IMG/VR virus record: IMGVR_UViG_3300023110_000040
Location: 1-57,439 of that record
Strand: one strand, 5' to 3'
DNA: 57,439 nt
Source: a virus
Shown: in pieces, positions 1 to 7,928 of the stretch
How the letters are laid out: the number at the start of each line of letters is the position of its first letter
How positions within the stretch are numbered: position 1 is the first letter of the stretch
The notes under the pieces: generated by a model
The model's database searches: none
Told to the model about the DNA's origin: nothing
The model's input: only the letters and a program-made list of their open reading frames with translations
Made by a program: the position numbers and the translations under genes

Positions 1-308
1 CACTGATAAACCTGTTGAATCGCATCTAAGTCTGCATCTTTATCGGCCTTTGGCCACTTTGAGAAACGTTTACGCTTGCGTAGTGCTCCACGATAATATT
101 GAAACTGAGCGGCATGGAACATATGAGCTCGTTGATTCATTTCATTCGCATGTAAGATAGTATCCTCGAAGTTTGCGAAACCACGATTTACCATATAAGG
201 AATGTACTGCTTTTCAATCAGTTCTGGATTTTCGTTATTGTTAATCAGATCTTCCTTCGAGAAAGAAGCTGCTGTCATAAAATCAAATGGGTTATAGTCC
301 TTCGCCAC
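1..308 (-). CDS. 62: Clamp-loader small subunit gp62, partial (C-terminus beyond left edge)
   Basis: Small subunit of the T4-type sliding-clamp loader, which partners gp44 to load gp45 on DNA. The visible protein has the aquatic T4-like gp62 pattern: a start region with PFDF, then YIPYMVNRGF, then a HANEMN stretch and a basic RKRKRFSKW segment. I prefer a GTG start at 308 over the ATG at 278, because the conserved NPFDF segment lies before the ATG and a GAGGA ribosome site sits five bases ahead of the GTG. That start overlaps the upstream 65-residue gene by 17 bases, suggesting translational coupling. The gene is cut by the window edge. Its position behind gp44 and gp45 matches the T4 replication order. 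Confidence 0.8.
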   Translation of the reverse strand, partial: MAKDYNPFDFMTAASFSKEDLINNNENPELIEKQYIPYMVNRGFANFEDTILHANEMNQRAHMFHAAQFQYYRGALRKRKRFSKWPKADKDADLDAIQQVYQ

Positions 309-489
309 GAGCTTCCTCAATCTTTTTCAAAATATCATTTAAATCATCTGCACAAGTGGGGCAGGCTTTTAATTCAAGAGGCCCTTCACTTGTATCTAAT
401 TTTATACTAAACAAGTCAGCTTTGTCAACTGTTTTTTCACAATAAAAGCAAGTATGCTTTTTAATAAGACGTTTCATCCATTCGCTCAT
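292..489 (-). CDS. Small zinc-ribbon-like protein
   Basis: 65-residue protein not recognised by name. It has two CxxC pairs (Cys14/Cys17 and Cys43/Cys46), which suggest a single bound zinc. The N-terminus is basic and the C-terminus acidic and helical. It lies between gp44 and gp62, its stop overlaps the gp62 GTG start, and it begins immediately after the preceding gene, so it is part of the replication operon. A role near the replisome is only a guess from position. Confidence 0.75.
   Translation of the reverse strand: MSEWMKRLIKKHTCFYCEKTVDKADLFSIKLDTSEGPLELKACPTCADDLNDILKKIEEARGEGL
401..428 (-). promoter_or_regulatory. Possible internal early promoter in front of gp62
   Basis: TTGACA, 16 bases, TATAAA on the minus strand inside the 65-residue gene. 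It could separately drive gp62 and genes beyond the left edge, but may be coincidental coding sequence. Confidence 0.4.
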
Positions 490-714
490 TTACCACTCCG
501 GCGCTGAATAATCTTTGTGCAATTTATATGAAGCTATTCCATCTAATCCATAAGATGGGCAAACGTGAATGTATTCAGGCAAACCTAAATCGTCTTTCTC
601 ACCCGCTTCACCACAAATGAAGTATGCACCAGTTTTTTCAGGTGAGCTATGCTTCCAAATTTTTAAGAGCTTTTGGTAAAGCTGATATTCATTATCACTA
701 ATTTCAACCATCAT
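490..714 (-). CDS. Conserved hypothetical phage protein
   Basis: About 75 residues, unrecognised, with a helical N-terminal part and a C-terminal part rich in Gly and Tyr. A longer reading to 759 exists, but the tandem ATG at 714/711 has a purine-rich GGGAAG site just upstream and leaves only a short overlap with the upstream gene, so I start it there. Cotranscribed with clamp-loader genes. Confidence 0.6.
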   Translation of the reverse strand: MMVEISDNEYQLYQKLLKIWKHSSPEKTGAYFICGEAGEKDDLGLPEYIHVCPSYGLDGIASYKLHKDYSAPEW

Positions 715-892
715 CTTCTTCCCAATATCTAACATAAAAGTATTTGCCGCAGTTGTCAATCTCTTTCTGCGGATAACCTTCGCTCAACAGCCAAGGAAGG
801 ATACTTTCATCTTCGCCTAAGTCTGCGGGTAAAGGTTTAGGAAAACCATACTTCCAACCGCTGGGCGGATCGCACATCATCACTTTAGCCAT
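704..892 (-). CDS. Conserved small phage protein with CDPPSGWKYGFP motif
   Basis: 62-residue protein with an N-terminal MCDPPSGWKYGFPKP stretch, a pattern I associate with a small protein family of unknown function in aquatic T4-like phages. It sits in the replication operon, overlapping its downstream neighbour. No catalytic motif is evident. Confidence 0.7.
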   Translation of the reverse strand: MAKVMMCDPPSGWKYGFPKPLPADLGEDESILPWLLSEGYPQKEIDNCGKYFYVRYWEEDDG

Positions 893-893
893 T

Positions 894-1115
894 TCATACT
901 ACAATATCAACGAATTGTCCCTGTGGTTTCTCATCAATCACTCGACCAGCATGGTCGTAACGGGTCCATTGAACGGTTTCAACCCATGTCACTCCAGTCG
1001 GTGTTTCAAGATGTTTCGTTTGTGTTACCTTAACACCATGAACAGTAGTATTAGTGGTGTAGTAATTACTTGTTGTAATCTGTGGCATGATGCCATATAC
1101 TTCTACGTTATTCAT
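894..1115 (-). CDS. Hypothetical protein
   Basis: 73 residues, predicted mostly beta, rich in Thr and Val, with no motif I recognise. The start overlaps the gp44 stop by four bases, so translation is coupled to gp44. Confidence 0.65.
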   Translation of the reverse strand: MNNVEVYGIMPQITTSNYYTTNTTVHGVKVTQTKHLETPTGVTWVETVQWTRYDHAGRVIDEKPQGQFVDIVV

Positions 1116-2065
1116 TTAAAGGATGTCTCCATCATGATTTCAGTGAGGCATGCAACCATATTTATCTCAAGATCAGCGACAAAGTTTGCTTTGTACATAT
1201 AGTCTGCAAGAGTTACGATAAAGCCTGGCTGAGATCTGAGTTCGACCTTATCATTGGCCATATCATAGATACGACGGAACATCTCGTTCATATCTTGATC
1301 TGAGTTCTTTGCAACCCACTTACGCATGTTTGTGAAGTCTTTACTCTTTAGAAGTTTAAAGAGTTCATCAAGGGATTCTTGTTTGAGATTAACAAAGATA
1401 CCTTCATCAATAGCGCCAGAAGCGGAGTAAGATTGCAACTCTGTAAGTACACGTCGAAAATCAGGGAAGTGTTTTTGGATTACTTTTGCAACAACTGCTT
1501 TATCATACGCAACGTTTTCTTGTTCAAGAATAGCTTCAACACGGCGTAGGAATTGCATCGCGAGCTTTGGCCGATCGGATTGCTCGATGGTAAAGTCAAC
1601 CTCTGACAAACGAGAACGAAGTGGAGAGATTATACGATTTTTAAAGTTACAAGTAAAGATGAACCCGCAATTGCTTGAATATTCTTCAATAAAGTTGCGT
1701 AGCGCGGGTTGAACATTTGCTGCGTTGAGATAGTCCGCCTCGTCAAAGATGACGTATTTTCTACCACCTGTGAAGGAAACCGCTGAGGCAAACGTGGAGA
1801 TGTCATATCGGAGGGTATCGATATTGACGTTAAGTGAGCCGTTTTTAATAATATAATCGCAGCCAAGTTCATCGAGCATAGCTTTTGCGATTGTAGTTTT
1901 GCCAACACCTGGACCGCCAGTGAGTAGTAAGTTAGGAATAGATTCATCTGCTACAAATTTTTTGAAAGCAGATTTAGTTTTGTCTGGTAGAATTGTGTCG
2001 CCAATTACCATTGGCCTGTACTTCTCTACCCAAAGTACTTCATTTGCTTTTGCATCAATAGACAT
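1112..2065 (-). CDS. 44: Clamp-loader ATPase gp44
   Basis: AAA+ ATPase subunit of the T4-type clamp loader; with gp62 it opens gp45 and loads it at primer-template junctions. The 317-residue length matches T4 gp44. A Walker A loop GGPGVGKTT lies at residues 50-58, Walker B is in VIFDEADYL, and a sensor-1 type segment FIFTCNF is followed by the arginine-finger region SPLRSR. The C-terminal part is the helical collar domain. A terminator-like hairpin separates it from the upstream genes, so its level may be set separately from gp45. Confidence 0.96.
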   Translation of the reverse strand: MSIDAKANEVLWVEKYRPMVIGDTILPDKTKSAFKKFVADESIPNLLLTGGPGVGKTTIAKAMLDELGCDYIIKNGSLNVNIDTLRYDISTFASAVSFTGGRKYVIFDEADYLNAANVQPALRNFIEEYSSNCGFIFTCNFKNRIISPLRSRLSEVDFTIEQSDRPKLAMQFLRRVEAILEQENVAYDKAVVAKVIQKHFPDFRRVLTELQSYSASGAIDEGIFVNLKQESLDELFKLLKSKDFTNMRKWVAKNSDQDMNEMFRRIYDMANDKVELRSQPGFIVTLADYMYKANFVADLEINMVACLTEIMMETSFK

Positions 2066-2084
2066 TCAATCACCATCATCATAT

Positions 2085-2118
2085 AAAAAGAAATGAGGGG
2101 GCCGAAGCCCCACTCATT
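2085..2118 (-). terminator. UUCG-loop intrinsic terminator or attenuator ahead of gp44
   Basis: On the minus strand GGGGC-TTCG-GCCCC forms a perfect five-pair stem capped by a stable UUCG loop. It is extended by AATGAG/CTCATT arms with one bulged base and followed by a U-rich run. It overlaps the stop codon of the 95-residue gene and lies about 20 bases before gp44, so it probably terminates or attenuates transcripts from the gp45 promoter. Confidence 0.75.
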
Positions 2119-2404
2119 ATTGTACCACTTTGTCAGCGAGTGGTGCGTCCTCAGGTACATCCGGAGCTGGAGCATCGGCTGCCGGCATGTTACCATCGGG
2201 AGCTCCTTGCGGAGCATTCTGTTGTAGGAACATTTCGATTTTGTTACGAAGCATTCCAATAATTGCCATCTCGTTACCGGCTACTGCGCCGCGGCGAGAC
2301 GCAACATCTACAAACTGTACAACAGTTGCTAGATCCTGAAGAGAAAGTTGGATCGGTTGAGGTGCTTGTCCCTCGGGTGCTTGAGCTGCTTGAGCTTCAT
2401 TCAT
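2117..2404 (-). CDS. Conserved small protein between gp45 and gp44
   Basis: 95 residues. Both ends are low-complexity (Ala, Pro, Gln, Asp). The centre, about residues 20-62, is a conserved-looking helical core (LSLQDLATVVQFVDVASRRG then a GNEMAIIGMLRNKI segment). Similar Ala/Pro-flanked small proteins occur in aquatic T4-like phages; the function is unknown. It follows gp45 by six bases and ends in the terminator hairpin. Confidence 0.75.
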   Translation of the reverse strand: MNEAQAAQAPEGQAPQPIQLSLQDLATVVQFVDVASRRGAVAGNEMAIIGMLRNKIEMFLQQNAPQGAPDGNMPAADAPAPDVPEDAPLADKVVQ

Positions 2405-2410
2405 AATTTG

Positions 2411-3073
2411 TTATCCTTTCTGATAAGTCGACTTAGTATCAATTGCCACGAAGTACGTGACGTCCGTACCCTTGAACTCAGAGATTCCCTTTGCGCAAAG
2501 AGAAACTTTGTAATCCTGAGGCAAGAGCTTAAGATTATCGGTTTTAATGATAATCTTAAATTCATCAGATGTAGTGCCGATTTCAACACCATAATCATCA
2601 GAATTTTGATTGTTGCTATCAATAGCTTTCAACCAGATTTTCCCTTCGGTCCCTACAAAGGCTACCTCAGAGAATTGTAACACACCTGCAGCCTTAAGAA
2701 CAGACTGTAGGTCTTCCCAAGAAACATCAACAACTACATCCAGAGATGGCAGTTGAATCTCTTTTTCGGGAGCTGCATGAATCATTGATATGTCAGCGTA
2801 AACATATTTCGTCTTACGACGACCATCGTTGATCATAAAGTATTTATCATGAAACTCTACGTCGGGATCCTTGTAAAGTGATAAAATTGACAAAAATCTT
2901 GACAAATCATAGATACATGCTTGAGATGGAATCTGATCTGGAATAGTTGCAGACGCAACCAATGTCTTTTCTGGTGTTACTGTTTTAAGTACACCGCCGG
3001 GTTTCATAAGAATCGACTTGTTGATAGTCGAAAAACTCTTAAGAATGGTAAGAGTACGTTCACTAAACTTCAT
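2411..3073 (-). CDS. 45: Sliding clamp gp45
   Basis: Trimeric processivity clamp for DNA polymerase. In T4 it is also the mobile activator of late transcription together with gp55 and gp33. The 220-residue length and the start MKFSERTLTILKSFSTIN fit the T4 family, followed by two clamp-fold repeats. A strong host-type promoter lies immediately upstream inside the end of the preceding gene. A gp55 gene elsewhere in the window makes clamp-coupled late transcription likely here. Confidence 0.95.
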   Translation of the reverse strand: MKFSERTLTILKSFSTINKSILMKPGGVLKTVTPEKTLVASATIPDQIPSQACIYDLSRFLSILSLYKDPDVEFHDKYFMINDGRRKTKYVYADISMIHAAPEKEIQLPSLDVVVDVSWEDLQSVLKAAGVLQFSEVAFVGTEGKIWLKAIDSNNQNSDDYGVEIGTTSDEFKIIIKTDNLKLLPQDYKVSLCAKGISEFKGTDVTYFVAIDTKSTYQKG

Positions 3074-3099
3074 TATATAAGCTCCTTACAAATTTCACA

Positions 3100-3999
3100 T
3101 TATGTATTAATTTTACTACGTTTTTTGGATTTTGTCAACTGTTTTTTATTGGCATAAGTCTTACGATTGCTTTTACTGTCTGCGGTGGCTGACACACCGA
3201 GAGAACCAATAGCAGCCATATTACCTTTAAAGATATAAGTGCCAATGTGATTGAGGTGCATCCAAGGGCACATAATCACTTTCATACCGATGTCACGGGC
3301 TTTCCTACAGAAGAAGTAATCCTCTGATAGATAACGACGCGATTCCGGATCAATTACACAGTCAAAGAACGCTGTGATATCTCGCGAACCATCAAACTTG
3401 TCCGTACGAACATGATCTGGTTTGTACTGAAGTTCAGGATAGGCATCGCGATATTTCTCAAGTGTTTCTCGTGGAATACACATAAAGCCTGTACCACCCT
3501 CACCAATCTCAAGTGGTTCACCAACATTAAATGTATCTAATTTCTTAACAGGATTAAATACATAGTCTGCTGTATAGTTATCAAGCTCGAATGGATTTTC
3601 GTCACCTTTACCAAGCTCTGCAGCCTTAGCAACCTTTTCCCACGCGATTGTTTTCTTAGGATAAGGTCCTACAACAATATTATGATTCTCGGTGTCTGCT
3701 AGATTTACAGCAATTAATCCTAGAACATCTTTAGCATTAAATGCGATGTCTGAATCGATGAATACAAGGTGAGTACAATCAGATCTGAGGAACTCATCTA
3801 CAACATAATTACGTGCCCTCTGGATAAGGCTCTCGTTAAAGAGATAATAAAAACGGATAGGAATACCATTTGCTGCACACATCATAGCCAGGTCGTTACA
3901 GGACTTAGCATATGAGCCTGAGCAGTTACCACCGTACATCGGAGTACCGATAAAGAGCTTCTGCTCTTTGAGTTTGTCTAAAGAGATTTCAATTTTCAT
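3100..3999 (-). CDS. GT-A fold glycosyltransferase-like protein
   Basis: 299 residues. The N-terminal half has the layout of a family-2-like GT-A glycosyltransferase: LFIGTPMYGG, a hydrophobic strand, then the metal-binding DSD at Asp82/Asp84 within VFIDSDIAF. A later region with conserved Tyr, Asp and Cys (SEDYFFCRKARDIG) resembles the acceptor-side motif of such enzymes. It overlaps dexA by four bases, so it is in the same operon as the cytosine-modification genes. It could glycosylate DNA, a phage protein or a host glycan; the sequence does not decide. The C-terminus is a short basic tail. Confidence 0.7.
   Translation of the reverse strand: MKIEISLDKLKEQKLFIGTPMYGGNCSGSYAKSCNDLAMMCAANGIPIRFYYLFNESLIQRARNYVVDEFLRSDCTHLVFIDSDIAFNAKDVLGLIAVNLADTENHNIVVGPYPKKTIAWEKVAKAAELGKGDENPFELDNYTADYVFNPVKKLDTFNVGEPLEIGEGGTGFMCIPRETLEKYRDAYPELQYKPDHVRTDKFDGSRDITAFFDCVIDPESRRYLSEDYFFCRKARDIGMKVIMCPWMHLNHIGTYIFKGNMAAIGSLGVSATADSKSNRKTYANKKQLTKSKKRSKINT
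3110..3138 (-). promoter_or_regulatory. Early (host sigma-70 type) promoter of gp45
   Basis: TTGACA, 17-base spacer, TAAAAT on the minus strand. It overlaps the 3' end of the glycosyltransferase gene and points into gp45. Confidence 0.8.
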
Positions 4000-4631
4000 A
4001 TTTCTACTTGCTCCATATCATTTTCTGCTCTATGAATAGCCTGAATCCGAAGGATGTCTGCTGCGACATCATGTCTGCTATCATGAGCACTAAATACTTT
4101 TTCCCATTGCTCAGTATCTGCAACGGGCACGAATCCATTCTTTGTTGTAAAGTTAAACTTCGCATCAATAAATGTACGAGTATCACGTATACGCCAGTAA
4201 GGAATGTACTCGTTTAGAAACTTGTCCTTGCCTACGGCCATTGCCATATGATCTAGAATAACTGGGTCAAAACCGTTTGAACGGCTCCACCAGTAATCAA
4301 CTTTATCTTGAGTACGAAGATATCCGATCATCTGCTCAATAAACTGCGGTAGCTTAAGATCATCTGGCTTTGGTTTTAAAAGCTTACGAACTTCTGGTGC
4401 TTGCTGTAGCCACCAATCAAGATCTGACTTTTGATATTCAAAGTCATAGTTCTTCATTTGATCTTGCAAATCAAGTTTTGCTTTTTGAATGATACCTAAA
4501 AGTTCTTGAAAAGAATAAGGCTCATCAAGAAAGCGATCCCATACAAATGTTGCATAAGAACACTCAATGCCAGGCGCCTTACGAGCACACTGGCCAATTG
4601 TTTCAAAGTCTAGGATAAAGTCAGTTCTCAT
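3996..4631 (-). CDS. dexA: Exonuclease A (DexA), DEDD family
   Basis: 3'-5' exonuclease of the DnaQ/DEDD superfamily, related to T4 DexA. Exo I is DFE (Asp8, Glu10), a WWSRSNGFDPVIL segment matches the middle Asp motif, and Exo III is HDVAAD (His187, Asp188, Asp192). The 211-residue length is close to T4 DexA (about 227). It overlaps both neighbours by four bases. T4 DexA is nonessential and degrades DNA; here it sits next to the modification genes. Confidence 0.88.
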   Translation of the reverse strand: MRTDFILDFETIGQCARKAPGIECSYATFVWDRFLDEPYSFQELLGIIQKAKLDLQDQMKNYDFEYQKSDLDWWLQQAPEVRKLLKPKPDDLKLPQFIEQMIGYLRTQDKVDYWWSRSNGFDPVILDHMAMAVGKDKFLNEYIPYWRIRDTRTFIDAKFNFTTKNGFVPVADTEQWEKVFSAHDSRHDVAADILRIQAIHRAENDMEQVEI

Positions 4632-5836
4632 AGAAAAGCCTCAAGTGTAGTAATGTTTTCTTGGTATTCAAGCTTCTGAGTACCATTATACTGCAAAATG
4701 TAATCGGTGTCAACCATTTTTCTTAGACCTTTAAGTGTTGCTAGAACCTCTGTGGCCATGTCTGTGGCTGTTTGCACAGGGACATTTTGGCAAATATGAT
4801 TTGCTACCTTAGGGCCCGCATCGACCAATTCAAAGTCTTCGGGCAAGCCCATGATTGACATAGCTTCTCGGTAATTAATAAATCGATCTTCATCAGGATG
4901 AGTAAGCATAGTAGGATAGTGGCCAACGAAAGCGCCGATACGATCTTTTGGAACAATGACACCTCTTCTCATAATCGACCCACCCTTAGCAAGTTTCTCA
5001 TGTTTATAGTGGCACTTATCAACTTCTTTCTCAAAACCGTTTGCAGCCATCCAGTCAGCAACTTCATTATAAGTTTTACCTGCTCTTTCGATATAAGAGA
5101 AAGAATCCACACCACGAGCTGACGTTGGATCTACATCGCGAGAATGCTCTGTATGAGTTTTGCCTCCTTCAATCTCTTCAAGAATGTACTTATAGTACGG
5201 GTTGTCGGAAGGCTTTTTAGTATTGATAGGTTCAGTTTGAAAGTTTGATTTTACATTACGAATTAATTCTTCGATTGGTGTGTACTCACGATTGTAGTAT
5301 TCAAAGATTGGTACGCCGTTATCTCGTTTCCAGAAGAAATAAAATGAGCGTTCTCGTACCTGTGGAACACCATGAAGTAGAGATCTAGTCCGGTATACAC
5401 TCATCGTATATCCATTGTCCTTACCAATCTGTTTCAATTGATTACGAACATTAGTTCCAATCTTACCAGCAAATCCTGGAGCGTTCTCGCCCCAGAAACA
5501 GTCTGGTCTATATTCACCAAGAATATACTTTGCAGTCTCAATCATCCATTTGTTGTTTTCGTTGTCGTCACCGTATCCATGTGACATCATTGATAAACCA
5601 GCGCATGGACACACTGATGATACAACATTTGCTCTTTCGCCTGGCGGTGGCCTATGTCCTTTATCTAGAACATAATATGGAATCTTGTTGTCGTAATAAT
5701 TTAGAATATGTTTGTCATTACCAGCAAAAGGTTCATATGACATAAAATGAATTGGAGGTGCACCAAAGGCTCGATGGGAACCAATAGTTTCACCTCCAAT
5801 TAGTGGTACGATACTTGCGTGGGTAATATCACTCAT
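4628..5836 (-). CDS. C5-cytosine DNA methyltransferase homologue
   Basis: 402 residues with the ordered motifs of C5-cytosine methyltransferases: a divergent motif I (PLIGGETIGSHRAFG), motif IV CPCAGLS with the catalytic Cys78, motif VI ENAPGF (117-122), motif VIII QVRERSFYF (159-167), a target-recognition-like central region, then motif IX NYREAMSIMGLPEDF and motif X QNVPVQ. The usual ENV is ENA and the FxGxGG loop is altered. It is coupled by four-base overlaps to dexA and to the UDP-galactopyranose mutase. Because the same operon encodes dCMP hydroxymethylase, cytosine C5 should already be substituted in phage DNA, so its real substrate is an open question. Confidence 0.85.
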   Translation of the reverse strand: MSDITHASIVPLIGGETIGSHRAFGAPPIHFMSYEPFAGNDKHILNYYDNKIPYYVLDKGHRPPPGERANVVSSVCPCAGLSMMSHGYGDDNENNKWMIETAKYILGEYRPDCFWGENAPGFAGKIGTNVRNQLKQIGKDNGYTMSVYRTRSLLHGVPQVRERSFYFFWKRDNGVPIFEYYNREYTPIEELIRNVKSNFQTEPINTKKPSDNPYYKYILEEIEGGKTHTEHSRDVDPTSARGVDSFSYIERAGKTYNEVADWMAANGFEKEVDKCHYKHEKLAKGGSIMRRGVIVPKDRIGAFVGHYPTMLTHPDEDRFINYREAMSIMGLPEDFELVDAGPKVANHICQNVPVQTATDMATEVLATLKGLRKMVDTDYILQYNGTQKLEYQENITTLEAFL

Positions 5837-6834
5837 GCTAAAAACTTTCTCACTGTTGAGAGCGCTGTGCTCACAGCCTGATGCATATCAAGATAGGCAT
5901 ACAAACCGCAGCGACCGATAAAGGTCATATGCTCTGGTATTTCGGCTTTATATTTTTTGTATAGCTCTCGGTTCTTACCATCGCGATCTTTTACTGGATA
6001 ATAACGTTCATAGTTATTCTCAGAGTAATCGCATGGTTCCTCGAACGTTAGCGTTGTGATATATTTATTATCGCCGTGACAGGGAATATTCTTCCATTCA
6101 GTAACACGAGTCTTTGGGCCGTGATGAGTAAAGTTTACAGTAGCGGTTGGTAATGCCCGTGGAATCGGCAGGCTTACAGTCTCAAACTTGATTGAACGAT
6201 ATGGAAGCTTATCATATTTCCATTCAAACCATTCATCAATTGGCATAGAATTAAACACATGATCGTATTCTTTATCCATATGATAATTATATTCAGTATT
6301 TAAAGATACAGTTATATTGTGGTGAGTGAGAATGTTCTCAACCATTTTAGTATAGCCATGCCGTGGCATGAATTGTATCTTATCATTTGGAAAGTATTCT
6401 TCGTTGTAATCATCACGAATAGGAACTCGATTGATAATATCAGGATTCAACTGATCAAGTTCGACACCCCACATCTTCTTGGTATAAGGTCTGAAGAATA
6501 CGTCGAGAACATTCTCCTCACCGACAATATCTTTTGTTTCACGATTTACTGGTAATGTGACGTATTGTCCATCCGAGAGTTGAGCTTTAACTTTGTGCCG
6601 ATACTCAACCCACTCAGTAAACTGTGAAAGCCATTCAAATACTTCTTCATTATTAGTATGAAATAGATGAGGACCATACTTATGAACTCGAATGCCATGT
6701 TCATTCTCATAATCATATGCATTACCGGCTACGTGATCTCGTTTATCAATTACATCTACATTATGTCCTGCTCTTGCAAGCTCACGAGCAACCACACAAC
6801 CTGATAGACCCGCACCTACTACTAAATACTTCAT
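5833..6834 (-). CDS. glf: UDP-galactopyranose mutase
   Basis: Flavoenzyme interconverting UDP-galactopyranose and UDP-galactofuranose (some homologues act on UDP-arabinose). N-terminal FAD loop GAGLSG (7-12), the family hallmark GPHLFHT (54-60), YTKKMWGVELDQL in the middle, and GRCGLYAYLDMHQAV (307-321) near the C-terminus. At 333 residues it is shorter than typical bacterial enzymes (about 370-390) but keeps all motifs. It is translationally coupled to the glycosyltransferase-like gene upstream and the C5-methyltransferase homologue downstream, which suggests that it supplies a furanose sugar donor for DNA modification. A cell-envelope glycan role is the alternative. Confidence 0.92.
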   Translation of the reverse strand: MKYLVVGAGLSGCVVARELARAGHNVDVIDKRDHVAGNAYDYENEHGIRVHKYGPHLFHTNNEEVFEWLSQFTEWVEYRHKVKAQLSDGQYVTLPVNRETKDIVGEENVLDVFFRPYTKKMWGVELDQLNPDIINRVPIRDDYNEEYFPNDKIQFMPRHGYTKMVENILTHHNITVSLNTEYNYHMDKEYDHVFNSMPIDEWFEWKYDKLPYRSIKFETVSLPIPRALPTATVNFTHHGPKTRVTEWKNIPCHGDNKYITTLTFEEPCDYSENNYERYYPVKDRDGKNRELYKKYKAEIPEHMTFIGRCGLYAYLDMHQAVSTALSTVRKFLA

Positions 6835-7928
6835 GCTGCTAATACTCTCTCAAGCTCGTTTCTTTGAATGCTCTGATCCAAAGGATGGTTATCATATAGA
6901 GCATCTCGCTGAGCTTTGGCAGTAGCTTGCAATTGAGTAAGATCCATTGCTTCTACGTCTTGTACTCGAAGTCCAGCAAGACCCTCATCTTTATAATACA
7001 CCATCATTTCTGGTTTGTCACCAATAATAATAGAACCGGCGTCAGCAACCTGCAGTGGGCGTGCTCGCCACCACCCAGATCCGGCATGGAAGTATCCGGG
7101 CATTAGACAGCCCCATTGTTGTTCGAATACTTTTACCATTTCCGGTTCGGTTTTACGCTCTGACTTATATTTACCACGCTTTGCGCCATAGTAAACAATC
7201 TCCCACTTCCAATCGTCAGGTTGCTGCGCCTTGAGCCATTTTCGCGTTTTCTCTTGAACAAGAGACGCAAAATTCCATTTCATTTCTTTTTCTGGTGTAT
7301 CACCAAAGAAACTATCCAAACCAACACTACCTGTTCCATAACCGTTGTCTGCACGACGATTTAGATGATAAGGATTTGGATTATATGTGTAAACGTTTTC
7401 TTCTTTCCAGCCAAGTTCTAGTGTTGACATATCACCACCTGCAAAGGCACTTACAAGCAAACGATTCTCTTTACTGGTGATAATGTTACAAGCATCGATA
7501 TATTGTTCTTTGTACGAAGCTACAGTTTCTTTATCTTCTACACCTTGCCACAGATCAAAGAGATACTGGCGGAATACACCTTCATCGTTTGCTTCGAGCT
7601 TCTCTTTATATGTTTCAATAGTGCTGTAGATCTGTTTAAACTGCCAATCGTCAAAAGCTAAGATGCAGTTTGGGCGAGCATGTACGGCATACAGTCCGGA
7701 CCATAGGAATTGACAGAAGGCCTGGATGCTGTGAATGTATACCACTACCTCATCATAGTGATCTAGGTTCTCGCCTAGTCTGACAGGCCGCTGTTCAACC
7801 TCATATCCCATATCTTCAAGGCAACGAATGAGTGAATAGTGAGATGGCACAACCTGAAGTTGTTGCTGCAGAAAGAAGTCTTTCGTACACTGCAGCTTAT
7901 TCATACCTGTTACAAGGATTTTTTTCAT
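6831..7928 (-). CDS. Probable DNA glycosyltransferase (GT-B, T4 beta-GT-like)
   Basis: 365 residues. I read the layout as like T4 beta-glucosyltransferase: an N-terminal Rossmann half with PSHYSLIRCLEDMGYEV then YDEVVVYIHS, a linker, then a second Rossmann half with WEIVYYGAKRGKYKSER (compare VIYGGSFRSGQRESK in T4 beta-GT) and a donor-site-like AGSIIIGDKPEMM. A C-terminal helix closes the fold. The similarity is by eye and weak, so the assignment also rests on context: coupled to UDP-galactopyranose mutase and a few genes from dCMP hydroxymethylase. The inferred job is transfer of a sugar, perhaps galactofuranose, to hydroxymethylcytosine in DNA. Confidence 0.65.
   Translation of the reverse strand: MKKILVTGMNKLQCTKDFFLQQQLQVVPSHYSLIRCLEDMGYEVEQRPVRLGENLDHYDEVVVYIHSIQAFCQFLWSGLYAVHARPNCILAFDDWQFKQIYSTIETYKEKLEANDEGVFRQYLFDLWQGVEDKETVASYKEQYIDACNIITSKENRLLVSAFAGGDMSTLELGWKEENVYTYNPNPYHLNRRADNGYGTGSVGLDSFFGDTPEKEMKWNFASLVQEKTRKWLKAQQPDDWKWEIVYYGAKRGKYKSERKTEPEMVKVFEQQWGCLMPGYFHAGSGWWRARPLQVADAGSIIIGDKPEMMVYYKDEGLAGLRVQDVEAMDLTQLQATAKAQRDALYDNHPLDQSIQRNELERVLAA

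Noticed and set aside
2130-2339. Plus-strand reading frame opposite the 95-residue gene
   Set aside because: Shadow of the Ala/Pro-rich minus gene; no ribosome site and skewed composition.
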